Assembly (NCBI RefSeq): GCF_965363235.1
Contig: NC_134848.1
Coordinates: forward strand, 66,964,681 to 67,028,680
Length of the DNA: 64,000 nt
Direction: 5' to 3'
Source of the DNA: Mytilus galloprovincialis
Lineage: Eukaryota > Mollusca > Bivalvia > Mytilida > Mytilidae
In this document: positions 34,986 through 47,639 of the stretch, in pieces
How positions within the stretch are numbered: position 1 is the stretch's first letter
Layout: each line of letters opens with the position of its first letter
The notes under the pieces: generated by a model
What the model saw: only the letters and a program-made list of their open reading frames with translations
Told to the model about the DNA's origin: nothing
Database searches by the model: none
Position numbers and translations under genes: made by a program

Positions 34986-37075
34986 GACTGCTAACATCTG
35001 TTTTTTGCATAACTTCCAAGCATAGTTATTGCTTTTTATATCAAGAACTTAAAAATCATAAAATCATAGCATTTACAAGTTAAATTATTTGTTTTATGAC
35101 CCAGGGGGTAGGCAATTCTCTATGTGTTTGGCCCTTGAAGCCTCAAATTTCCTAAATCATTCTGCTGTTTCTAGCAATTTTAAATATATTTAGTACATCT
35201 TCAGGATAGAATACACTATTGTTAGTTTTCTTGGGATAATTTTGTTTTTCTAACTTGTATTTATTATGCCGTGGTGACAAAAAAAGCAGATTTAGGTGTT
35301 ACGGCTTATTTTTGGGTTATCGAAGGGGCACAAATACTCCATACATAATATTCAGGAAGGATCTATGAGTTCAATGACTGCGAAGACTAAATATAAGCAC
35401 TTCTTAACAATTCAACCTACAAATATGCATACTGTTAACTGTGAATTTATGCTGAGTCATCATATTGAAGGCCCATGATTCTACCAATCTTCATTAAATA
35501 TTTATAAAACTTCATATTTGAGTTACTTTCTTTCAAATCTGTGAAATAAAGCAAATTTAGATAAATTCTGAATGTTCCCCTTTTTTACCCTATATAGGTT
35601 GCATTTCTGTAAATATTGACAATGCAATTTCCCATAGAAACTCCTTTTAAGGCTAAAACTGTACCACTTTTACAATGAAGTTTTGAAAAAAAATCCTATC
35701 CTAGAATTGAAAGTTCATATGCACCACAATTTATTTTAAAGGTTAAAATATAGGGCTGTGTGGCATATTTTCAACGTTTATATGCCCTGAACTTCTCAGA
35801 GTTTAAACTAACACTAATTTTCTTAACTACCCCTACCTCGAATGAAAGGTTACCACAGATTTCAATGTAAACAATATGCACATGTAAATTTACTGGTAAC
35901 ATTCCCATATTATGTCTCTGTGAGATTGAACACAGAGAGCATAACTGAGAAGCAGTAGGTAAACAAAATTAATTTTCTATGAATATTCATGATCTCCCCA
36001 AAAGAGGCGTGTTTTGATAAACAGCTGTATTTACAAAGTGCAACCTCTAATTCAACGAATATTGGGTATGAAAGTTGTTTTCAGTTTAAACTTCTTTATA
36101 TTTTTTTTCGTTTTGGGCTTGTAACATATTTTCCCTCCGGTTAAAACATACGTTCATTCTATTTCGACTTGATAAAATTTAATAGTTAACATAAAATCCT
36201 AAATTCAGGTTAATTGCCGGATAAATGACTTTCCAAATAATGTGTCGATCCCTAACATCACTGAAGAGACATTAACTTTTGAAAGTCGGTTATGTTGTAC
36301 AAAGTTTTTGCATCTGATGGTTGTGTTATACCATCTTTCCCGAAAGTTTATTGTTTTCTGCTTGGTATTAAATTTAATAGTACGATTCTTTGTTACATCT
36401 GGTTATTAATTTATTTGGAAATCGCAAATGGCAGTCAGCATGGATTAAGAACATTCGTTTTTCGAGCTGTTAATCCAATGCGTTTGCTTTAAAATATACA
36501 TTTTTTCACTTTTTGGACGTTTGGACATGTTGATGTCATGCACACATATAATAAATATTCTTTTTTAATCAAAAGCCATCATAAGTTTGAACGTTATTTG
36601 CACTTTAGACAGTTTATACATTGTATACATGTATCTCAATAAAACCTGCTTATTTTTTAAAATTAAATCTTCATTCAATAGTTTTATTTGAAACTACCTA
36701 TATTTTACGAAAACGTTCGCAAGACCAAGTCATTCAATACACTTTGAATGTAGTACGTCTGTACAAAAAAGTAAACGTATATACTATATTATAAAGTACA
36801 TAGATGGTTTTAATATGCAATACAGTAACATTTACCAATCTTTATATTGAAGAGTAAACAAAAGTGTATGTGTTTTGATTATTCGTGATAAACATTTGGT
36901 GTTTTGTATAATTTCATTGAAATCAGACAACATTTCAATGACTAAGTAGTTCTGTTTACGTAAATGTTTATATCGTCTAGTGTTATCTGTAATTGATGTC
37001 GAACTTATAAAAAAAAGTAAAGGATAATCCTAAAACAACCTTTTTAATCATTGAATATTATCTTACGTTATACAA
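34986..37075 (+). repeat. Segmental duplication, partner of 20901-22984
   Basis: The partner's junction point falls at 37075. Here the sequence continues uninterrupted into unrelated DNA ('ttgaaaactataaag'), so this locus may keep the ancestral right flank. The left flank also differs from the partner's. Confidence 0.95.
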
Positions 37076-38533
37076 TTGAAAACTATAAAGTTACATATAA
37101 AATGTTGCGTAGTCATGCTAGTTCATTTAGTTTTTATTATCTCATTTTGAAAACAAGTAGTCACATGAGTTAAAGTTTTGTATTATTTAGTGAGCGAACA
37201 TCATCTATAAAGCGGAACGTAAAGTTAAAAGATATTGCTAACTTCTAATCTTTCTTTCTAAGAAGTTCCTATATGAAGTGAGCCTCATAATAATAAAGAA
37301 ACAAGTCGGCAAGAAGCGGAACCAAATTGGTTGCCAATGGAATTATGACACATATAAAAAAAAAAACGTCGGACTGACAACTCCAGAACGCGTCTGGGTT
37401 TTTTTATACTATGACACATGTTCAGGACTCAAATATATGGTGGGTTCCAAAATCTATTATAAATTTCTCATAATGTTATATGATTAATATGATGTAACAA
37501 ACAAATCACAAATATAGGGCGTTTTTTTTTCCTTAAAAACTATGGCAGATTTGAATATCAAGTAATTTTTCGTCATAATTAAATCACGTCATGTAACGTC
37601 TAACCTGCCGCTAATGACGACGATTTTGTTATACAGACGGCAATGAAAGACATAGGAAAGGAAGTGTGCAATGATCTGAATGAAAAGATTATAATTCAAA
37701 ATTGTGTTTGTGTCTCCCTTTGTGTTCTTTCCTCGTGTTGCTGGTTTTGCTTTTCACCTTAAGAGCCAATCTGCCAGAAAACCATGCAAAACCGTCCGAA
37801 TGCCACTTTGGCCAAATGAGTTCATATTTGGCACATCGGTGCACCTTATTGATATAAATAACCACACATAAATTTTTTGGAAAATATTGAACCAATTTGT
37901 ATTTTTCTAGGCGCCATCTTTTAACATATGAAATTGCTCGAAAACGACAAAAATAAGCCTTTTTTGGCATATTTCGCTGGTTTAAATAAAAAAAATATGG
38001 GAACATTTACAATTTTTTGATAGTTGTTCCTAGTAATAAATTACATTAAGTGTAAGAATGCATAGAAATAACAATGCTGTCTTTTAAGTGTATGTATAAT
38101 CTAACCGTTTCAATATGTCACTTTTAGCCTCATGTCAAAAATTGCTGATTTTGGTCATCTTTCAGAGCCTAAATCCAAGATCATATTATTATTGTAAAAT
38201 AACATATTATCTACTTGCAAAGTATAACTATATATACCCTTTTAAAAAAATATTGAGCTCGGCAAATAATGTTGGTGTCTAGTATATGCCACAACAAAAT
38301 GGGGTAGCCTGCATATTCAAATTTTGTCAATTTTGCCGTCTCATTTGTAACATCTGACATATGATAGGATCTGGACTTATAAATACGTATAACAACAAAT
38401 GGAAAAGAATAATTAATGTTTCATTTAATACATTAAGAAAATAATCATACATAAATACAAATTATTCATTATAAATCTATAGGCTCCAAGGAGCCGATAT
38501 AGCTTGCATTGACCATGTTGACAAATTGTGCAC
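37076..38533. other. Stretch without supported gene
   Basis: It includes a repeat-like piece at 37270-37390 ('ggcaagaagcggaaccaaattggttgcc'), which I remember as recurrent in mussel DNA, and a short repeat start at 38480-38525 ('aggctccaaggagcc'). The minus-strand frame at 37689-38006 has no recognised domain. Confidence 0.4.
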
Positions 38534-38537
38534 TTAA

Positions 38538-39250
38538 GGTAGCACAATACAAAGATTTTATAACTCCAACTCCCAAGTTTTAAAATACTGTAACTTTCTT
38601 AATAATGCTTGAAAAATTATAAAAGTGGTAGTTTTGGATAGCTAACAGATTACTCTTTCAAATTAATTCAATGTTAGTATTATGCAACAATTATGTAACC
38701 AATTATAAAGTTAGCTGTGTCTAAAATATTTTTCACCACATTTCCACTTTCAAATGAAATTAGCTTCTGAATAGGTATCCCGAGAGGGTTGATTTTATTA
38801 TATGTTGTTCCTATGGCCATTATCTACAAAAAGGTGTCTCAGATTTCAGATAGAAGGTATAGGACAAATTTTACACCTAATTAAACATTATCTTCTTTTA
38901 TTTGTTAGGATGTTTACACTAATTAGAGATTTATGAGAGAATGGAATACCATAGAGACAATCTGAGACACCCTTTTGAAGCCCATGATGTGTTGATTAAG
39001 ACTTCGTCAAAATTTTCTGTATAGTTAAAGAGATGTTAGAGCTAAATTCATTCAAGTGAACTTACCCAGATTTTGCCACTAATTACATAATAATTGATGA
39101 CATAATGATTGCATTATAAAAATATTGCATTCATTTAAAAGATTAATCCTTTATCTATCTGTGTATACCTTTTTTTATTATTTTCTATGCATTTATAAGA
39201 AAGTCAAAGGTTAGTGATTGGAAGTAAACAAATCTTTGTATTGTGCTACC
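38538..39250. mobile_element. Non-autonomous DNA element flanked by TTAA
   Basis: Perfect 19-bp terminal repeats start GGTAGCACAATAC. TTAA lies at both outer edges (38534-38537 and 39251-39254), the signature of piggyBac-type insertion. An inner inverted pair, 'aaggtgtctcagatt' near 38831 and 'aatctgagacacccttt' near 38960, makes it a nested foldback. 713 bp, no transposase frame. Confidence 0.8.
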
Positions 39251-39420
39251 TTAAAAACGACAAAAAAACCCATATTCAAAAAACAAAAAAATAAAATAAA
39301 AGAAGTTAAAGACTTCAGAAAAAGTTCAGACTGTAAAAGACATTTCTTCAGACCATTTTTGCAATTTATTCTTATAATATATTGATATAGCTGTCGGGTA
39401 ATAGCAAAAAAGGTAAAATT

Positions 39421-39999
39421 TGTAAAGCAGTAGGTCCGGTAAGGACCGATTTTGGTCTCAAATTTCAGGTTCATCTGTCGAAAGATTTTGACTACTTTTT
39501 AAACGCTTAAGTGTCTAATTCATTTGAATCAATAAGTTTATGTGAAAGATTTTAAATTATTAAGTCATTAAAAACGATACGATTTAAGCTCAAACATGAA
39601 AAATATACCAAATATACCGAAAAATGTCACTTTTCAGATGTTTTTTGTCAAAAATGAAAGTGGACGCATCCGTGTTCATCCACAACCTCTATGTATGTTT
39701 TGTAATATCATCTAATACAACTTACATTTCAATATTAAGGATGAACACGAATGCGGCCACTTTCGCTTTACATGGAAACCGTTTAAAATTTAACTAAAAT
39801 GCTACAATTGTAAAGATTTCAGTAATTTAGCATGACGTAATGGTGCTAGTACCCGATACATGTGCATTGTATTGTCAAAAACAGCCCATATTTATGTAGC
39901 AAAAGCATTCTATTGTCCAATAAATAACTAAAATTTTACATTGTAAAACTGCTATATTTTGGGGCCGAACAGGGGTCTTACTGGACCTACTCCTTTACA
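39421..39999. mobile_element. Inverted-repeat DNA element with nested internal palindrome
   Basis: The ends 'tgtaaagcagtaggtcc' and the complement of 'ggacctactcctttaca' match with one or two differences. Inside, 'tgaaagtggacgcatcc' (39656 on) faces 'ggccactttcgc' with 'aaggatgaacacgaatg' (39736 on). Target duplication not clear. No coding. Confidence 0.7.
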
Positions 40000-40740
40000 C
40001 ATTTCAGGGACAATAGCTCATAGATATTATGTCGAATCATTCAGAAAAATTTTGGGTACTTGATCTTGTCATGTTGATATTTTATATATAATATATGTAT
40101 GACACTTGTTCTAAAGTTATTAAAATATTGGTTTAAAAGAGAAAACTTTAAACCATGGTAAACAGTTACAATATAGAGATGATTTCTACAGACACTAAGA
40201 GATAGAAATTGTTTTATGAGCCTTTGACCATAGTATTCTAACAAGGTAACATTTGCCAGGTACCTATATCTATGGTGCTGCAATGTGATCAATACAAACA
40301 TGAAAATCATAAATGCATCTATAAAAAATCCCACAACTAGACGAAAAACAAATAACCTAGTCTATATAAACTAGTGCGAAATTTATAAAGAGATTTGAAT
40401 GAAATTGGATAGCTGTTAAAATTGCTGTACCTATGAGGCTCTCCTGGGAAAAACAATTAAAATAAGTCACATGAATTTTTAAATTTAAATATACATGTAG
40501 CTGAATGTGGGTTTCTTATACTCGAACGGCAAGGTTTTACTATAAAACAAGTGTACATTAACCTTCTTGTAAAAGAAAAACCATAACATTAAAATCTCCA
40601 TAAATGATAAACTTCTATTTTTTGAGACATCATCCCATGGATTATTTAACTGATGTTTTAAAGTTGGAAAATTTATATTGCTTGTTTGGTTGGTTAAAGT
40701 TGTTTCTGTCATAAGTATGATCAGTCTCTCAATCTGATGT
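40000..40740. other. Stretch without recognised gene
   Basis: The minus-strand frames at 40041-40334 and 40485-40712 lack recognisable domains or consistent splice partners. Confidence 0.35.
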
Positions 40741-40744
40741 TGAC

Positions 40745-41000
40745 TGCTGTTCAGTTGTTGATGAGAGAAAGGTTAGCAGAAAGCCTAGATCTGAAAACCA
40801 CAAAAATACATACATAAATCAGGCTGTTAATTTTCATATTTTTCATTTTCTTATTTTGGGGCCTTTTATGGGTGAATATACATATAATGCAATATGGGTC
40901 TTGCTCATTGTTGAAGGCCATAAGGCGTATGAACACCTATAGCTTTACTTCAATGTCATTTGTTCTCATTGACAATCATACCACATTTTTGTTATTTCAT
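40745..41000 (-). repeat. SINE-like dispersed repeat, minus orientation
   Basis: 'caggctgttaattttcat', 'ggggccttttatgggtga', 'cttgctcattgttgaaggcc' and 'gttctcattgacaatcatacc' place it in the family of 28625-28880. Confidence 0.65.
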
Positions 41001-41004
41001 ATAT

Positions 41005-42035
41005 ACCACTGACAGGAAATAAAATTGACAATTTTTACTTTAAGTCCCAAATTGCAACATCTAACATTTGTCTAATACATCTAATACATCTTTATACATT
41101 GTTAGATTTAGCATATTAATATAAAGAACCCAAACAATGTATTTATTTCAATTTGTTCTACTCCTAAATATGCATGAACCATTTGACATAGGACATTAGC
41201 AACCAACAACCAATCAATTAATCAAACAGGTGAAATATCTTCAAAAGTACCAATGAAAATCTCCCCCTTTTATATTCATTGTTATTTGAAAAGGAATGTA
41301 TGAACAGTTCATTAGTCATTGTTAGCTGTTGAATGGAAATAGAAGCTGCCCATCATTGTACTACAAATTACATAAGTAAAGTAAAGTTAACAAAGATCTG
41401 TTCAATAAGACTGATCGATTTGCAATTCTAAAGATCCTTTCTGTCTCTTTATTCTGTATTACGATTTTTTTTTTGTGTACCTGGCTTTTAAACCATGTGC
41501 ACTATTTGACACGAACTATAAGTTAAACAAGCGTTATGGTAGAAATAGAAGTAGAACATCCTCAGACCAAATTATATTTTAATATTATCATTACTAAACC
41601 ACTCAATGTTGACCAAATGGTTCATAATCAAATTCACGTTCAAATGTATATTAAATATATCGTTAGAATTCTATATTTGCTTCTAATTCTGAATTAAAAA
41701 TAATCTGATTTGATCGAAAATGCAATCAACTATAATAGATTGATTACCTGTGGACAAACTATGCAGTTCAAGTCGGGGATAAATATTATTTTTGAAATTT
41801 AAAAACTGTTTCAACGTTTTGGAAAAGAAGCCTTTAAATGATAATCAAAAACAAAAATATGCAAAATACTTCTAGAAGAAAAATAATTACATTTGTGTAG
41901 GTGTAATTGGTAATAAGATTTGGTTATTTATACTTTTTCCTGGGGGTTGTGGTGGGGATATTAAGTTTTATTTTTAGACTTAACGTTTTCTAGACATCAG
42001 TTTGAATTTTCCACATTTCATAGACATTGTAGTAA
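41005..42035. other. Stretch without recognised gene
   Basis: AT-rich, with no supportable feature. Confidence 0.35.
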
Positions 42036-42039
42036 CTTA

Positions 42040-42265
42040 CATCGATTAAACCCCGCCGCATGTTTGTGCCTTTTCCAAGTGAGGAGCCTCTGGTCTGCTT
42101 TTATTAATTTGAGTTGATATATATGTTTTGGAGTTTAGTTTGACCACCATTTTCACTGATCTATTACAAAATTTTATTTAAGGGCCAGTAGAGGACCACC
42201 TCTCGCTGCGTTGGAGACACATTGACCATTAGTTTATTTAAAGACCTATTTGTATTTCTGTTGAT
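42040..42265 (-). repeat. SINE-like dispersed repeat, diverged
   Basis: 'aaccccgccgcatgtttgtgcc', 'aagtgaggagcctctgg' and 'ggagacacattgacc' follow the order of the longer versions of the SINE-like family. Confidence 0.5.
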
Positions 42266-43163
42266 CTAGTTTTTTTAAATAAGAGAATTCAATTTAATAT
42301 ATGTATTACCACATACAATTTGCTGTCTTATCTGTTGATGTGACAGTCGCTTTGATACTTTTTTTTAATTTTGGATGTATCAATGATATCAATAATTCTA
42401 AGTTCATCTTATTTTGTTGAACAATTTCTTTAAGTTGAAAATTCAAATTGATAGTGTTCAAATTTATTCTAAGAATAAGGATTCTTGTTCAAAATTTTAG
42501 AAAGAAAGTATTGGTAAGGCTTTCCAATTGGATGATTGGTCTTCAGTATCAGTGAAATTTTTATCCAAATGCTATTCATGTATTTATTGTATTAGTTGTT
42601 TTTTTTAAATTTCCCTAGGTATTCTTTATACATTTCTGTTACTGATGCAACATTATTCATATTTGATAGAATTAATGATTTAACAAGAGTTATCTTACGA
42701 AAAACAGTTAACTTTCTTTATTCCAATCTTTAGATTTAGATAATTATATACCAAATACTTGATAAAATGTTTTTACCAGAAATATTACAGATTCTTTTCT
42801 GATAAAAACTTAAACACAAGTACATGTTTTCATAGACATACGTAAAATTTTCAAAGTGATGAAACAGATATGTAAAAACAAAAATATTAGGTTTAAAAGG
42901 ACTGAAATAAAAAATTAAAAAAAAAGAAAGCTTTAGTTGTGTATTCATTCTCTACCGACAGTTTTAGTCTACAAAGTATGTACATTTTAAATTTTCCGTT
43001 TCGAATGTTTAAATGTTACCCCATTATGTTCGCGTTGGTATCAGGCATACCTATACAATGAATTACCATTGTTCGAACTCACAATGTAACACGGACACAT
43101 TTGATAGTAATACAGGATTTAATTTTGAGATATCATCGTAAAGTAACGTGAATTGTAACTTAC

Positions 43164-43215
43164 AATCTCATATTGTATTCAGATTCCTCGTCGTAAGTAG
43201 TTTCTCTTTCAGCAA
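43164..43215 (-). CDS. Candidate internal coding exon, minus strand
   Basis: The acceptor ATTTTAG and the donor GTAAGT bound 52 bp. The open frame is AERETTYDEESEYNMR, with two bases entering and two leaving. Phase fits the candidate exon at 44236-44343. Acidic, family unknown. Confidence 0.3.
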
Positions 43216-43604
43216 CTAAAATTTCAAGTTTTCTGACATTTTCTTATTTAACAATATATGAAAACAAAAAACTTAGCTGTATTATATATTTAGATATGTT
43301 TCATTGTTAACCTAATAATGTGTATATTGAACCTTTTCCTGTGTGTTGGTTTAACTTGGCTAATGAACGGACTTATAAGGAAATATAAAACAGCAAATAT
43401 GTATGTATTAACCATCTTCCGGCCGTCACACTAAAATTGTTCTAACAGAGTTTACATTGTTTTGTTTTGATTTCCAATTTCGTAAATCGGAAACAAACAA
43501 TTAATCAGCTTTGTGAACGCTTATATGATAATTTCATATTTGTTATTTAAATCCCCATATGTTTTGCTTGTTTTTTTTTCAGTTTGGGTAGAAATGTGAC
43601 AAAT

Positions 43605-43680
43605 ACAATTACCTTCGTTTGTTCAAATCTAACAATGACACCATTACAATTACCTTCGTTTGTTCAAATCTAACAATGAT
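43605..43680. repeat. Tandem duplication, 41-bp period
   Basis: 'attaccttcgtttgttcaa' followed by 'atctaacaatga' occurs twice, 41 bp apart. Confidence 0.9.
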
Positions 43681-43725
43681 ACAAATTTGAAATCCTCAGA
43701 GTGACAAATCAAGATATACCTGTGG

Positions 43726-44163
43726 TCCGAGACCACAATTATTTAATAATGCATTTCTTTTAGAGCATAAATGAAAAAAAAAACACCTGCGCTTCCTCAA
43801 GGAAATTTTACAGTGTGTTGTACTACTTTTGTGACAAATTATATTAAAATTATAGAAAACTTCATCGGCTCGAACTCAAAATAAGGACATTTTTTTTGTT
43901 TAGGGCGTCTTGAAATCTTTCGAAAGCTTCCGAAGTGCTAATTTTTAACCTTTTTCAGCTGGACCAAATCACTACTTTCCTTTAAAATTCTGGACCCAAT
44001 TTTTTTACAGTGTAATTTCACCCCCTACTTGAATTTGAGGCATTAAACATGGAGAAATAAATTTGGAAGGGGTATAAAAACTAATGGCAAGTAACCCACT
44101 GTCAACACTAGGGACTATATTCGTGAACAACGAAAATCAAGGGACGACAATTGTGGTCTCGGA
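43726..44163. mobile_element. Small inverted-repeat DNA element
   Basis: The 15-bp ends TCCGAGACCACAATT and AATTGTGGTCTCGGA are perfect complements, 438 bp apart overall. No coding. It would lie in the intron between the candidate minus-strand exons at 43164 and 44236. Confidence 0.65.
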
Positions 44164-44235
44164 AATAATAGGAAAGAAAGAGTTGACTAATCTTAAAAAA
44201 AATTGGTATGACTAAAGCTGGTAAAATATAAATAC

Positions 44236-44343
44236 CGCCAAGATATTGGAGTAAATTGTTTATCGCGGAGTGACAATTCATATTAGTTGTACATTCAACA
44301 TTGTATATTGAAAGATACCTATCATCAACATTCTTCACTTTGA
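44236..44343 (-). CDS. Candidate coding exon, minus strand
   Basis: The frame KVKNVDDRYLSIYNVECTTN, then MNCHSAINNLLQYLG, lies between a TTGAAAG acceptor and a GTATTT donor. Leaving phase is one base, which fits 43164-43215. It has no ATG, so an upstream exon is required. Family unknown. Confidence 0.3.
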
Positions 44344-44507
44344 CTTTCAAAATAAATACGAACCAAAGAGAAAATATTCAAAGCGCACTTTAGTGCGTAT
44401 TGAGTTGTATCCCTATACGAAATCTGATATTTTACAATGACTTGACAATTAAACAGGTATGCATTAAAAAAATTCAAGTCCATATATGTAAATATATATC
44501 AATAAAC

Positions 44508-44509
<2 letters not shown>

Positions 44510-44540
<31 letters not shown>
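44510..44540. repeat. (TA)n microsatellite
   Basis: About fifteen uninterrupted TA units. Confidence 0.95.
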
Positions 44541-44542
<2 letters not shown>

Positions 44543-44892
44543 AAATAACTAATTGTACGTATATAACAGGTTGATTTAAAATAAATTAACATTTCCAAAA
44601 ATCTACGAATATTAATCAATCATGAAAATGTCATTTTATAGTATCAATAATCAGTAAACATGTGCATTTAAATTGATCCACTCGTAAATGCTCTTATAAG
44701 CTGTTTGTTTCCAGGTCTGTTATCTATATGACATTAACTTTAGTTTAACTTATCAGGTTTTCTCGGTTTAAAGGATTTATAATTATCTCTCAAAACAAAT
44801 GACGTGGTTTTTTTAATATTTTTTTTAGGTGTGACGCGAACAGCTCTATAAACTTTCATCAACTAATTTAGTAACAGTTACACTTATTTATT

Positions 44893-45528
44893 ATGGCAGG
44901 TGAGTTTGTACATATTTATTATAACTGTACACGTCAAACAACACTTGTAAAGACAATATTCGGCTAACTTTATTTTAGGAAAATTATCTTATATCTTTAT
45001 TTGATTATTATAAAAAAAACAAGAAGAACATATAACTTTGTTAATACACACTATCAAAAAGACACAATGACTAAGAAAAAACGACTATGTCCACCAACAG
45101 TATATTCCAAATTTATCCTACCTGACACAAGGAAATAATGTATGTGTATCATATCTATTGTAGGTAAAATACAATCACAAATTTGGACCATTTATCCGCA
45201 TTGCCTCCTTATTTGAACGTCATAAGTAAGATTTTAAGCAGCACTAGTTTTAATCAATTCCTTGAAAAATCTCACTTAAAAGTGAATTACTGGGTTACAA
45301 CACATCAATAATATATCTGCAAATTAAATATAAGGTAAATATAAAAAAAACAGGTTTGTCTTTGCTTTTGTCCGTTTAGAGTCACATCTGAAATCTCGGC
45401 CAGACAATTTACACAGTTCTAGGTGTACAAAATTTGAACTCAAAACAACTTACCCAGTATTTCAATGGTCGAATTGTGACTCTAAGAATGATAATCGTAC
45501 TCGATCTTTTATGAATGAATCCCCGCAG
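44893..45528 (+). CDS. Candidate gene start, two exons, hypothetical protein
   Basis: The exon 44893-44899 is ATGGCAG with a consensus GTGAGT donor. The exon 45380-45528 follows CCGTTTAG and ends CCGCAG before GTTGAT. Joined they read MAESHLKSRPDNLHSSRC, then KFELKTTYPVFQWSNCD and TRSFMNESPQ, giving 52 codons open and phase-consistent. The product is hydrophilic with no motif I recognise. The next exon was not found: the one at 46517 needs a different phase. It lies head-to-head with the minus-strand candidates at 44.3 kb. Confidence 0.4.
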
Positions 45529-46179
45529 GTTGATTATACCTAATATAAATTATTAAGACCGGGTTTAATTTGAAGCTGTGATAAGAGACAATAAAGAAAA
45601 AAATAAATCCCTACATGAATGACTATACAATAATTCAAGCCTTGCTTTACCTTACGGACCAGATGCTCGAAGTGGTATTTTTCTAATTAAATAAATTTGG
45701 AAATAAAGTGTTTCTGAAAATGTCATTTTTTTAATTTTTCTGCATAAACTGCAATTTGTCATGCTTTCTCTAAATCTCAAATAAAACATATTTGTCACCG
45801 TGCTGGATTCTATGATAAAAGCAATTTATATCCCCTTTGTAACCTCAACGTTAGCGCTAAAAAGTACGACGTTTCTGGCAGACTTTTTCGACGTTATCGC
45901 TGCAAATTACTGGCGACATGTTTCCGATGTATAAATATTGCTTGTAAAGAGCTACCTATAAATAGGTAATATTGTTTTCGGAAATAAAATCATGTACATC
46001 AAAAATACATCTCTGTCTTTGTGTTCTAAGCGAGAAATATCTCAAGAAAAGTGACAACGGACTGTTGATAATTTTTACGGCTTTCAAAATTAAAGGCTCG
46101 GCAATTTAGAACTTGACATTCAGGTACATGTACTGTAATGTATGTATTAATTTATACCATATGTTGACCTCTAGATGTT

Positions 46180-46202
46180 TTTTTTTTTTTTTTTTTTTTT
46201 TA
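46180..46202. repeat. Poly-T tract
   Basis: An uninterrupted run of about 22 T in a context without an element boundary. Confidence 0.9.
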
Positions 46203-46359
46203 ATGGGCTGCTGCTTCATTACAATACTCCTTTAAATCCTCTGTTCACGTTTTAATCACTTTTTAGAATTTCACATTAATTAATAAAATTAAACTTTTAT
46301 TCGGGTCAATGATAACAATTGAATAAAATCGAGAGGCTCCTAAACAGTTTTAAAATTCC

Positions 46360-46505
46360 GCAGTTTTTATAGCTGACTATGCGGTAAGGGCTTTTCTCAT
46401 TGTTGAAGACCGTACGGTGACCTATTATAATAGTTGATAATTTCTGTGTCATGTTTGTCTCTTGTGGAGAGTTGTCTCATTGGCGATTATACCACATCTT
46501 CTTTT
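46360..46505 (-). repeat. SINE-like dispersed repeat, minus orientation
   Basis: 'tatagctgactatgcggtaagggc', read in pieces, together with 'cattgttgaagaccgtacgg', 'gtctcttgtggagagttg' and 'ttataccacatcttc' are the family's best-kept words. It abuts the exon candidate at 46517. Confidence 0.75.
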
Positions 46506-46516
46506 TGTTGTTGTCA

Positions 46517-46683
46517 GAAAACAAAACAAAATCTTAGAAAGGAGAATCTTCAATATGCTAAAGGATGCTTTTGTCCAGACAGAGAAACTATACCATAATT
46601 ATTTCAATTTTGATTTGGCAAACACGATTCAATTAACAGCGAGAGAACTGGACATGTTACCTATGCATAATTTCATTGGTAAA
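46517..46683 (+). CDS. Candidate coding exon, hypothetical protein
   Basis: TTGTTGTCAG precedes an open frame NKILERRIFNMLKDAFVQTE, KLYHNYFNFDLANTIQL, TARELDMLPMHNFI, ending at G before GTAAAT. Composition is coding-like (helical, charged). If read through the donor it stops within three codons. It may belong to the gene starting at 44893 if a further exon lies between. Family unknown. Confidence 0.4.
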
Positions 46684-46959
46684 TTATAATTAAATCCGGT
46701 CCTTATTGTTAATTAGACATTTTAAGTGTACAATTCTTGCCAAATTTCTATAAAACTGATGTCGTATGGACACGTTCGAAAATCAGTGCATATCAGCTAT
46801 CGTTTAAAAGAGTTATGCCGTTCGGAAATATTAATTATATTGGAAATTGCACTGTATTTGCTGTCATTCCGTAAATTCTCTAATATATTTGTTAAAGAAA
46901 TAAAAGAACAAAAAAAAAAAAACAGCTGTACTTCGAGTGCATGATACGCTCGTCGTCTT

Positions 46960-47620
46960 ATGAAAAAAACCATAATACATGTTTTTAAAACAACACGGGA
47001 GATGTACAGGTAGTCATGCTAAGTATATCCTGACTCATTCCGTATTCTTGCTCAAAGGAAGTTTGTATATCACAACATGTGTCTATGATACCAAATTGTA
47101 GCTCAATAAAAATTCACTGAGAACTCAAAAATGAATTAAAGAATCAACACGAAAAAATATACAGATCTTAAGAATAATTTAACCAACAAGTATTTGAATT
47201 TTTTTATGCAATAATTTTCTAAAGTTTCTGAGATACGGCGCGACATGTGAAAACCCCTCTTTTTTCATAAACTCCAAAAATAACATTTGAATCAACCTCA
47301 GAAAGTATACAGATCTTCAGATTCATATAACTAAGAAGGGTGTAAAGCGTTAACCAAAAATCCTAAATCGTTTTTGAGATACAGTGCGGACGACTGTGAA
47401 AATACACCCCTGTTTTGGTTATTAAAAAAGTTCACCAAATAGAATACAGATTGTTTGACCATCATGAAAAAAACAACCATGACATTAGGATATTATGCTG
47501 TACCATGTTTATGACGGACAGACGGAAGCCGGACATTTGTATACCATAATACGTCTCGTCAAAATTTGTGCATGCAATATTTGCCACTGGACGTTAAGCA
47601 AACAACAATCAATCAGTTTA
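46960..47620 (+). repeat. Dispersed repeat with imperfect 150-bp tandem units
   Basis: Two units begin 'gaatcaacacgaaaaaat' (about 47141) and 'gaatcaacctcagaaagt' (about 47290). Each continues with 'atacagatctt', a 'tgagatac' word and 'gtgaaaa'. The tail has 'gacggacagacggaagccgg'. It has the style of a mussel DNA repeat. Confidence 0.55.
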
Positions 47621-47639
47621 TGGGACATAGTCTTGGTAC

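Noticed and set aside
37205-37235. Possible diverged copy of the BTB first exon
   Set aside because: Only a short word like 'tataaagcggaacg' resembles 13510-13526. There is no ATG frame or donor.
46726-46944. Continuation of the exon at 46517 across a 45-bp intron
   Set aside because: Phase would fit, but an intron this short is implausible in a mollusc and the frame becomes low-complexity Lys-rich.
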